DNA of 64,000 nucleotides, from positions 248,001 to 312,000 of the forward strand of contig NZ_CANLWM010000005.1 in assembly GCF_947494875.1 (NCBI RefSeq). The letters run 5' to 3'. The notes beneath the pieces were generated by a model that was not told the origin of the DNA, did no database searches, and saw only the letters and a list, made by a program, of their open reading frames with translations. The translations under genes and the position numbers were made by a program. This DNA is from an uncultured Williamsia sp. (GTDB lineage: Bacteria; Actinomycetota; Actinomycetes; Mycobacteriales; Mycobacteriaceae). Each line of letters begins with the position of its first letter. The stretch's first letter is position 1. Shown piece after piece: positions 57,280-64,000 of the stretch.

Positions 57280-59316
57280 GTGTCCACGGTGTCCACCGTC
57301 TCGGTCGCGGCGAAACGACTGCTGCTGGGTCGTCCGTTCCGCAGCGACAAGCTCGGGCACACCCTGCTGCCCAAGCGGATCGCTCTGCCCGTCTTCGCGT
57401 CCGACGCGATGTCGTCGGTGGCGTACGCGCCGCAGGAGATCTTCCTCGTCCTGTCTGTCGCCGGACTGTCCGCGTATGCCTACACGCCGTGGATCGGCCT
57501 CGCCGTCGCCCTGGTCATGGCGATCGTGGTGGCCAGCTACCGGCAGAACGTGCACGCCTATCCCTCGGGCGGTGGCGACTACGAGGTCGCGACGGTCAAC
57601 CTGGGGCCCAAGGCGGGGCTGACCGTCGGCAGCGCGCTGCTCGTGGACTACGTCCTCACCGTCGCCGTCTCCATCTCGTCGGCGGCGGAGAACATCGGGT
57701 CGGCGATCCCGTTCGTCGAGCAACACCGGGTGCTGTTCTGCGTGGTGGCGATCGTGCTGCTGACCAGCGTCAACCTCCGCGGCATCCGAGAGTCCGGCAC
57801 CGCGTTCGCGATCCCCACCTATGCGTTCATCGGGGGCATGGTGGTGATGCTGATCTGGGGGTTCGTCCAGATCTTCGTCCTCGGCGACTCGGTGCGATCG
57901 GAGACCGCCGACTTCACGGTCAAGGCCGAGAACAGCCACCTCGTCGGCATCGCTTTCGTGTTCCTCATCGCGCGTGCGTTCTCGTCCGGGTGCGCCGCGC
58001 TGACCGGTGTCGAGGCCATCAGCAACGGCGTGCCCGCGTTCCAGAAGCCGAAGTCGCGCAATGCCGCCACGACGCTGCTCCTGCTCGGTGGCATCGCCAT
58101 CGTGCTGCTCATGGGGATCATCGTGCTGGCCCGCAAGATCGGCGCGAAGTACGTCGAGAACCCCGCCGCCGACCTCGTCGGGGCGCCCGACGGTTACCAG
58201 CAGAAGTCCCTGGTCGCGCAGCTCGCCCACGCGGTGTTCGCCGACTTCACCCCGGGGTTCTACTTCGTCACCACCGTCACCGCCCTGATCCTCGTGCTCG
58301 CCGCGAACACCGCCTTCAACGGCTTCCCGGTCCTCGGGTCGGTGCTCGCCCAGGACCGCTACCTGCCCCGTCAGCTGCACACCCGCGGCGATCGACTCGC
58401 CTTCAGCAACGGCATCCTCTTCCTCGCGGTCGCCGCGATCGCCTTCGTCGTCGCGTTCGGTGCGCAGGTCACCGCGCTGATCCAGCTCTACATAGTCGGT
58501 GTCTTCGTGTCGTTCACGCTGTCGCAGATCGGCATGGTCCGGCACTGGACGCGTCACCTGCGGTCCGAGTCCGATCCTCAGGCCCGTCGCCGCATGCAAC
58601 GCTCGCGCGTCATCAACTCGATCGGTCTGCTCATGACCGGCACGGTGCTGATCATCGTCCTCATCACCAAGTTCCTGGCGGGTGCGTGGATCGCGATCGT
58701 CGCGATGGTGGCGATCTTCGGACTGATGCAGCTCATCCACCGGCACTACGCCTCGGTGCAGCACGAACTCGACACCACCGACGAGGAGGTCGTGCTGCCG
58801 AGCCGGACGCATTCGGTGGTGCTGGTCTCGAGGATCCACCTGCCCACCAAGCGGGCCCTTGCGTACGCCCGTGCCACCCGTCCCGACACCCTCGAGGCGA
58901 TCACGGTCAACGTCGACGACCGCGACACCCGGCGACTCGTGGCCGAGTGGGAGGCCAGTGAGCTGACCGTGCCGCTGAAGGTCATCGCGTCGCCGTACCG
59001 CGAGGTGACGCGTCCGGTCATCGACTACGTGCGGCGTATCCGACGCGACTCTCCCCGCGACGTCATCACCGTGTTCATCCCGGAGTACGTCGTCGGCCAC
59101 TGGTGGGAGCAGATCCTGCACAACCAGTCGGCGCTTCGACTCAAGGGGCGTCTGCTCTTCGAACCGAACGTGATGGTGACGTCGGTGCCGTGGCAGCTGT
59201 CGTCGTCGGACCGGCGCAAGGACAACGACCGCGACTACCAGGCGCCCGGCGACTCCCGTCGCGGCGTGGTCGACATCCCGCCCGCGGCGATGTCCACCGA
59301 CGACCGCATCCCGTGA
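57280..59316 (+). CDS. APC-superfamily permease, KimA-like (potassium uptake candidate)
   Basis: 678 aa. A 12-helix APC-type membrane domain (LPVFASDAMSSVAYAPQE; GTDYEVATVNLGPKAG-like GGDYEVATVN motif) is followed by a C-terminal cytoplasmic alpha/beta domain of ~200 aa (HSVVLVSRIHLPTKRALAYARAT; VVGHWWEQILHNQSALRLKGRL), the architecture of KimA potassium transporters. The TrkA pair next door supports a potassium role but does not prove it. GTG start at 57280. Same strand as the downstream methyltransferase (GTGA overlap). Confidence 0.82.
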   Translation: MSTVSTVSVAAKRLLLGRPFRSDKLGHTLLPKRIALPVFASDAMSSVAYAPQEIFLVLSVAGLSAYAYTPWIGLAVALVMAIVVASYRQNVHAYPSGGGDYEVATVNLGPKAGLTVGSALLVDYVLTVAVSISSAAENIGSAIPFVEQHRVLFCVVAIVLLTSVNLRGIRESGTAFAIPTYAFIGGMVVMLIWGFVQIFVLGDSVRSETADFTVKAENSHLVGIAFVFLIARAFSSGCAALTGVEAISNGVPAFQKPKSRNAATTLLLLGGIAIVLLMGIIVLARKIGAKYVENPAADLVGAPDGYQQKSLVAQLAHAVFADFTPGFYFVTTVTALILVLAANTAFNGFPVLGSVLAQDRYLPRQLHTRGDRLAFSNGILFLAVAAIAFVVAFGAQVTALIQLYIVGVFVSFTLSQIGMVRHWTRHLRSESDPQARRRMQRSRVINSIGLLMTGTVLIIVLITKFLAGAWIAIVAMVAIFGLMQLIHRHYASVQHELDTTDEEVVLPSRTHSVVLVSRIHLPTKRALAYARATRPDTLEAITVNVDDRDTRRLVAEWEASELTVPLKVIASPYREVTRPVIDYVRRIRRDSPRDVITVFIPEYVVGHWWEQILHNQSALRLKGRLLFEPNVMVTSVPWQLSSSDRRKDNDRDYQAPGDSRRGVVDIPPAAMSTDDRIP

Positions 59317-60587
59317 CGGCCGGACCCGCCGCCCCGGGCGTCGGTGACCTCGTCGACCTCGACGGCCTGCGCGCGGGCAACGGCGGCGTGATGGTGGGCC
59401 GCCACGACGGCCGCGTGGTCTTCGTCCGTGGCGCCCTGCCCGACGAACGCGTTCGCGTGCGTGTCGACGACGACCGGCGGTCGTCGTACCTCACCGCGAC
59501 CGTCGTCGATGTCCTCGACGCCTCACCGCACCGTGTCGGCGAGCGGTGTCCCGCGGCCGGGGCGGGCGCCGGCTGCTGCGACCTCGCCCACGCTGACGAC
59601 ACCGCCGCCGCCGGCATCAAGGCCACCGCGGTGCGTGACGTGCTGGCGCGGATCGGCAAGCTGCCCGACGAGGTCGTCGCGGCCCTGGAGGTGCAGGTAC
59701 TCGACCCGACGTCCCGGTACCGCACCCGCGTCCGCATGCCGGTCGATGCCGCCGGCGTCGCCGGCAACCACGTCCGTGCGGGTGGTGACGTCGTCACCGG
59801 CGCGCGATGCGCGCAACCGGTCGCGGAGATCGTCGAGGCGGTCGGGGAGCGGTCGTGGACACCCGGCGCCGAGGTCGTCGCGGTGCGCGGCGACGACGGC
59901 ACCGTGCACCTCGCCGAACGAGCGCCCGAGGCCCGGCGAGCGGGCTCCGCACGCGCGCGGTCGCAACGGTCTCGATCGCGGCAACCCCGCGTGGCGCCGC
60001 GGGTCGTCGCCGGCGGGAGTCACGTGCAGCGTCGCGTCGGCGACCGCCTGTGGTCGGTGCCGGTGGCCGGCTTCTGGCAGGCCCACGTCCATGGTGCCGA
60101 CGCCTACAGCGCCCTCGTGGCCGGCATGGCCCGCGACGCGGCGCCGGGCGCGACGAGCGCCTGGGACCTCTACGGCGGTGTCGGGGTGTTCGCCGGTGCC
60201 CTCGTCGACGCGTTGCCGTCGCTGGACCACGTCACCGTCGTCGAGTCCGATGCCGACGCCGTCGCGGCGGCGCGGGAGACCTTCGCCGACGACGACCGCA
60301 TCGCCTGTTACCGGGGTCCCGTCGGCCCGGCGCTGGGGTCGTTGCCGGGCCCGGATGTCGTCGTCGCGGACCCGCCGCGGTCGGGTCTCGGTGCCGATGT
60401 CGTCGCCGGGATCGCCGCTGCGCGCCCGCGGGTGGTGGTGCACGTCGGGTGCGACCCGGCGGCCGCGGCCCGTGACCTCGGTCTCTTCGCGCAGCAGGGC
60501 TACGAGGTGGAGAGTGTGGTCGCCGTCGACGCGTTCGGCCTGACCCATCACGTCGAGGTTGTGGCAGCGCTCGTTTCCGTAGACTGA
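59313..60587 (+). CDS. Class I SAM-dependent RNA (uracil) methyltransferase with TRAM domain (Rv2689c-like)
   Basis: 424 aa, TrmA/RlmC/RlmD type. N-terminal TRAM/OB domain (~10-75), a Cys-rich [18 protein letters not shown] region, an extended basic linker ([16 protein letters not shown]), then the methyltransferase domain with motif [12 protein letters not shown]-type [23 protein letters not shown], and the catalytic Cys in [10 protein letters not shown]. The GTG at 59313 overlaps the permease stop. Target RNA position cannot be told. Confidence 0.88.
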   Translation: MTAGPAAPGVGDLVDLDGLRAGNGGVMVGRHDGRVVFVRGALPDERVRVRVDDDRRSSYLTATVVDVLDASPHRVGERCPAAGAGAGCCDLAHADDTAAAGIKATAVRDVLARIGKLPDEVVAALEVQVLDPTSRYRTRVRMPVDAAGVAGNHVRAGGDVVTGARCAQPVAEIVEAVGERSWTPGAEVVAVRGDDGTVHLAERAPEARRAGSARARSQRSRSRQPRVAPRVVAGGSHVQRRVGDRLWSVPVAGFWQAHVHGADAYSALVAGMARDAAPGATSAWDLYGGVGVFAGALVDALPSLDHVTVVESDADAVAAARETFADDDRIACYRGPVGPALGSLPGPDVVVADPPRSGLGADVVAGIAAARPRVVVHVGCDPAAAARDLGLFAQQGYEVESVVAVDAFGLTHHVEVVAALVSVD

Positions 60588-60642
60588 TCGACACGATGTG
60601 TGCGGGCGGGGCGTCCGTACACGGAAGGGAGCGTCGACGACG

Positions 60643-62556
60643 ATGGGCGTGTTGGAACGCGTGGGGTCACCGCGAGACCTGCGGACCCTCACCGCTGACG
60701 AGCTCGACGAGCTCGCCGCGGAGATCCGCGCCTTTCTCATCGACAAGGTGTCGGCCGTCGGCGGGCACCTCGGTCCCAACCTCGGCGTCGTCGAGCTGAC
60801 GCTCGCGGTCCACCGGGTGTTCGACTCCCCGCACGACGCGGTCATCTTCGACACCGGGCACCAGTCGTACGTCCACAAGATCGTCACCGGTCGCCGCGAG
60901 GCGTTCGACACGCTCCGTCAGCGGGGCGGCCTCACCGGCTACCAGGAGCGTGCCGAGAGCGAGCACGACTGGGTCGAGTCGTCACACGCGTCGGCGGCGT
61001 TGTCCTACGCCGACGGACTCAGCAAGGCCTTCGAACTCGACGGTCTCGACCGTCACGTCGTCGCGATCGTCGGCGACGGCGCCCTCACCGGTGGCATGTG
61101 CTGGGAGGCGCTGAACAACATCACCGCCGGTGACCGGCCGGTCGTGATCGTGGTCAACGACAACGGCCGCTCCTACGCACCGACGATCGGTGGTTTCGCC
61201 AAGAATCTCGCCGCTCTGCGACTGCAGCCCGGTTACGAGAAGGTGCTCGGTGAGGCCCGCAAGATGCTCACCGGTGTCCCGATGGTCGGGTCTCTCGCCT
61301 ACGCGGTGCTGCACAGCATGAAGAGCGGTGTGAAGGACTTCCTCGCCCCGCAGGCCATGTTCACCGACCTCGGCATCAAGTACGTCGGCCCGGTGGACGG
61401 CCACGATCGGGATGCGATGGAAAACGCTCTGGCGCATGCGAAGTCGTTCGGCGGGCCGGTCATCGTGCACGCGGTCACCCGTAAGGGCATGGGCTACGCG
61501 CCGGCCGAGAACGACGAGGCCGACCAGATGCACGGCATCGGGATCATCGATCCGCGGACGGGTCGAGCCACCAGTGTGCCGCCGCAGGACTGGAGTTCGG
61601 TCTTCTCGGCCGCGTTGGTCGAGGCCGCGGCACGCCGCGAGGATGTCGTCGCCGTCGTGGCCGCGATGGCCGGGCCCACGGGTCTCGCGCCGTTCGCGGA
61701 GCGCTTCCCGGACCGCATGTTCGACGTGGGCATCGCCGAGCAGCACGCGCTGACGTCGGCTGCGGGCCTTGCGCTCGGTGGCAAGCACCCCGTCGTCGCC
61801 ATCTACTCCACCTTCCTGAATCGCGCGTTCGACCAGCTGCTGATGGACGTCGCGCTGCTGAAGCAGCCGGTCACCCTCGTGCTCGATCGCGCCGGGGTCA
61901 CCGGCCCGGACGGTCCGAGCCACCACGGCATGTGGGACCTGTCGCTCATGGCGATCGTGCCGGGGATGCGCGTGGCCGCACCGCGCGACGCCGTGCGCCT
62001 GCGGGAGGAACTGGGCGAGGCGCTCGACACCGACACCGGACCGACCGCCCTGCGCTACTCGAAGGGCGCTGTCCCCGAGGACATCCGAGCAGTCGAACGT
62101 CTCGAGGATGGCGTCGACGTGCTGCACCGCGCGTCGGGGTCGGATCCGGCCGACGTCCTCATCGTCGGCGTCGGCGCGTTCTGTGCGCTCGCCGTCGACA
62201 CCGCAGAGCGTCTGTCGAAGCAGGGCATCCGGGCGACCGTGATCGACCCGCGGTGGGTTCTGCCCGTGCCGGACAGCGTCGTCGCGTTGGCCCGCGAGCA
62301 CCGGCTCGTCGTGACCCTCGAGGACTCGGGGGTCCAGGGCGGTGCGGGGTCTGCTGTCGCGGCGCGCCTGCACGCCGAGAACGTCGACGTCGCGATCCAG
62401 CAGCGCGGTATCCCGCAGGACTTCCTGCAGCACGCCTCACGCGGTGAACTGCTCGCCGAACTGGGCCTCACCGCACAGGATCTCGCACGCGGGATCACGG
62501 CGACCGTCGCGACGATGCAGTCGTCGCCGTTGACCGACGACGTCACCGCTCGCTGA
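60643..62556 (+). CDS. dxs: 1-deoxy-D-xylulose-5-phosphate synthase Dxs
   Basis: First enzyme of the MEP isoprenoid pathway, condensing pyruvate and glyceraldehyde-3-phosphate. 637 aa. TPP-binding [16 protein letters not shown] with catalytic GHQSYVHK His; transketolase domain [17 protein letters not shown] and [16 protein letters not shown]-terminal [13 protein letters not shown]. The ATG at 60643 follows GAAGGGAGCGTC. It makes isopentenyl precursors for menaquinone and decaprenyl phosphate. Confidence 0.95.
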   Translation: MGVLERVGSPRDLRTLTADELDELAAEIRAFLIDKVSAVGGHLGPNLGVVELTLAVHRVFDSPHDAVIFDTGHQSYVHKIVTGRREAFDTLRQRGGLTGYQERAESEHDWVESSHASAALSYADGLSKAFELDGLDRHVVAIVGDGALTGGMCWEALNNITAGDRPVVIVVNDNGRSYAPTIGGFAKNLAALRLQPGYEKVLGEARKMLTGVPMVGSLAYAVLHSMKSGVKDFLAPQAMFTDLGIKYVGPVDGHDRDAMENALAHAKSFGGPVIVHAVTRKGMGYAPAENDEADQMHGIGIIDPRTGRATSVPPQDWSSVFSAALVEAAARREDVVAVVAAMAGPTGLAPFAERFPDRMFDVGIAEQHALTSAAGLALGGKHPVVAIYSTFLNRAFDQLLMDVALLKQPVTLVLDRAGVTGPDGPSHHGMWDLSLMAIVPGMRVAAPRDAVRLREELGEALDTDTGPTALRYSKGAVPEDIRAVERLEDGVDVLHRASGSDPADVLIVGVGAFCALAVDTAERLSKQGIRATVIDPRWVLPVPDSVVALAREHRLVVTLEDSGVQGGAGSAVAARLHAENVDVAIQQRGIPQDFLQHASRGELLAELGLTAQDLARGITATVATMQSSPLTDDVTAR

Positions 62557-62563
62557 GACGTGG

Positions 62564-63865
62564 TCACTCCTCCGGCGCGTCGGCCCCTGCCGTGCTGAGC
62601 GCCTCGGCGATGACCGGACCGCAGACCTCGGCCTGCCACGGGCGGGCGCCGAGTGTGCGCAACCGTTCCGCGACCGCGTCATCTGTCGCGGGTTCGACTC
62701 CGTCCCAACAGATCTGACGCAGCACGTCCGGCTGCAAAAGGTTCTCGACCGGGGTCGACACCTGCTCCGACAGGGCGGCCATCGCGGGCCGTGCCGCGGC
62801 GATCCGCTCGGCGGCCGCCGGATTGCGGTTCGACCACCGGTTCACCGGGGGGAGCCCGACGCTGCGGGCGGTCCGCGGTGGGAGTTCGGAGTCGGGGAGT
62901 CGGCGCGCGCGGTCCAGCGCGTCGAACCATCTGCGCGCGGAGCGGCGCTGCCGGTGGCCGCCGAACACCGGCAGCGCGGTCAACTCGTCGACCGAGGCCG
63001 GTCCGGCGGTCGCGGCGGCGACGATTGCGGAGTCGGGCAGGACACGGCCGGGCGCGATGTCCCGCTGCTCGGCGACCTGCTCACGCGCGGTCCACAGTTC
63101 GCGGACGGCGGCGAGGACACGCGGGGCCTTAACGGTGTGCAGTCCGGACGTCCGACGCCACCGGTCGGGTCGCGGCGGCGGCTCGGGCTTGGTGCGGACG
63201 TGGTCGAACTCCTCGACGGCCCAGCGTGTCTTGCCGGCGTCGTCCAGTGCGGCAGCCACGGCATCGCGCAGCTCGACCAGGACCTCGACGTCGAGTGCGG
63301 CGTAGTTCAGCCAGTCGTCGGGCAGAGGCCGTTTCGACCAGTCCGCCGCGCCGTGGCCCTTGGCCAGACCCATGCCCAGGAAGTGGGCGACCATGGCCGC
63401 GAGGTTGACGCGGGGGAGCCCGAGCAGGCGTCCGCCCAACTCGGTGTCGAAGAGGTCGGCGCACACGAAGCCGAGATCTCGCAGGCAGGGCAGGTCCTGG
63501 TCGGCGGCGTGCAACACCCACTGCGGTCCGTCGAGCACCTCGACGAGCGGCCCGAGCGCGTCGGGGTGGTCGATCGGGTCGACGAGGAACGATCCGGACC
63601 CGCGACGGCGGATCTGGATCAGGTAGGCGCGATTGGAGTACCGGAAGCCCGAGGCCCGCTCGGTGTCCAGCGCGATCGGTCCCTCACCGTCGGCGAGGCG
63701 GCGGGCGGCGTCGGCGAACTCCTCCGGCAGCGACAGCAACGGCGGGACGCCGTCGACCGGGCGGTCCAGAGGAACGACGGTGGGCTCGGCCTCGGTGGGC
63801 TCGGCGTCGGGTGTCTCGGGTGCGTCCGGTTCGGAGCCGGGATCGCCACCGGCGGGAGTGGTCAT
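62564..63865 (-). CDS. RNase D-like 3'-5' exonuclease with HRDC domain (Rv2681-like)
   Basis: 433 aa. DEDD exonuclease residues: D and E in IALDTERASGF, D in HAADQDLPCL, D in FDTELGGRLL, and Y...D in LNYAALDVEVL; HRDC domains follow (SGLHTVKAPRVLAAVRELW; RWFDALDRARRLP). Likely tRNA/RNA 3' processing. The ATG at 63865 begins MTTPAGGDPG with an acidic N-terminus; convergent with dxs, 7 bp apart. Confidence 0.88.
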   Translation of the reverse strand: MTTPAGGDPGSEPDAPETPDAEPTEAEPTVVPLDRPVDGVPPLLSLPEEFADAARRLADGEGPIALDTERASGFRYSNRAYLIQIRRRGSGSFLVDPIDHPDALGPLVEVLDGPQWVLHAADQDLPCLRDLGFVCADLFDTELGGRLLGLPRVNLAAMVAHFLGMGLAKGHGAADWSKRPLPDDWLNYAALDVEVLVELRDAVAAALDDAGKTRWAVEEFDHVRTKPEPPPRPDRWRRTSGLHTVKAPRVLAAVRELWTAREQVAEQRDIAPGRVLPDSAIVAAATAGPASVDELTALPVFGGHRQRRSARRWFDALDRARRLPDSELPPRTARSVGLPPVNRWSNRNPAAAERIAAARPAMAALSEQVSTPVENLLQPDVLRQICWDGVEPATDDAVAERLRTLGARPWQAEVCGPVIAEALSTAGADAPEE

Positions 63866-63870
63866 CCGCG

Positions 63871-64000
63871 TCAGGTGACGCGGTCGCCGACACCGAGTGT
63901 CGTCACACCGCTCGGCGGCAGACCCGCGGCCAGGGACAGGACGTCGCAGAACGCCTCGACGTGGGCCGCGAGGTCGACCGACAGAGCCGTCCACGACGCG
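63871..64000 (-). CDS. DUF3000 protein (partial, 5' part outside window)
   Basis: Only the last 42 codons are in the window, reading ASWTALSVDLAAHVEAFCDV in mid-segment and ending GDRVT before the stop at 63871. The Ala-rich helical end and the position directly upstream of the RNase D-like gene match the DUF3000 family (Rv2680-like). Function unknown; identity rests on a short fragment and context. Confidence 0.6.
   Translation of the reverse strand, partial: ASWTALSVDLAAHVEAFCDVLSLAAGLPPSGVTTLGVGDRVT

Noticed and set aside
56494-59121. An 875-aa open frame on the minus strand spanning trkA and the whole permease gene
   Set aside because: The portion beyond 57159 is antisense to a clear 12-helix permease, has low-complexity His/Asp/Arg-rich composition, and is an effect of high GC at third codon positions.

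Overview
This 64 kb window is high-GC (roughly 70% by eye) chromosomal DNA of an actinobacterium of the order Mycobacteriales (Corynebacteriales). Three things suggest this: a mycothiol-dependent formaldehyde dehydrogenase, the DUF4193/3093/3710/3159/3099/3039/3000 families typical of the group, and a gene order that tracks the Mycobacterium tuberculosis segment from Rv2733c (miaB) to about Rv2680. The gluABCD block beside miaB, the fru/pts block beside lexA-nrdR, and the dtxR-galE pair recall Corynebacterium. A Gordonia/Williamsia/Dietzia-like organism fits, but the genus cannot be fixed from this sequence. I see no insertion sequence, prophage, CRISPR array, tRNA or rRNA gene. This is core genome, and most of the interest lies in gene architecture and regulation.

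Layout. 1-2800 (-): glutamate ABC importer gluABCD, gluD cut by the window edge. 2974-11119 (mainly +): miaB, a membrane protein, a DUF349 protein (-), an extradiol-dioxygenase-like protein, miaA, dapF, hflX. 11189-17349: complete fructose PTS, with fruR-fruK-fruA-ptsH (-) divergent from ptsI (+). 17435-19550: SOS and replication control, with lexA divergent from a ChiZ/DivS-like LysM protein, then nrdR. 19521-28287: two large RNA helicases (hrpA and a DUF3516 helicase), an aminotransferase and a PAC2 protein. 28531-32200: mscR plus metallo-hydrolase, a lipoprotein and a DUF4192 protein. 32213-38050: galE, the iron regulator ideR/dtxR, and an acuC / GNAT-acyl-CoA-synthetase pair. 38083-48312: sigB to sigA with the intervening DUF3099, DUF3039, YihY, helicase, DUF7455 and EamA-DUF952 genes. 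48494-64000: ppgK, suhB, cei, DUF4193, DUF3093, dut, DUF3710, a hydrolase, an OB-fold protein, DUF3159, two TrkA proteins divergent from a KimA-like permease, an RNA uracil methyltransferase, dxs, an RNase D-like protein and the 3' end of a DUF3000 gene.

Functional links. PtsI and HPr supply phosphate to the FruA permease, whose product fructose-1-phosphate goes to FruK; FruR probably controls the divergent promoters. LexA and the LysM protein share an intergenic region with two SOS-box-like sites. AcuC and the GNAT-acyl-CoA synthetase overlap by 8 nt and look like an acylation/deacylation pair. The two TrkA proteins flank a KimA-like permease and probably concern potassium. The primary sigma factor SigA and its stress paralogue SigB lie about 8 kb apart.

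Most notable observations: a helicase gene whose only sensible start is ATT, so that an ATG-based call loses its Walker A motif; two perfect 18-bp palindromes, both centred on CACGTG, just upstream of mscR; an EamA transporter fused in frame to DUF952; a single-base frameshift in a small membrane-protein gene; several genes with a -10-like hexamer 6-8 nt before the start codon (probable leaderless mRNAs); and small upstream ORFs before the OB-fold and DUF4193 genes. I found no convincing undescribed multi-gene system.
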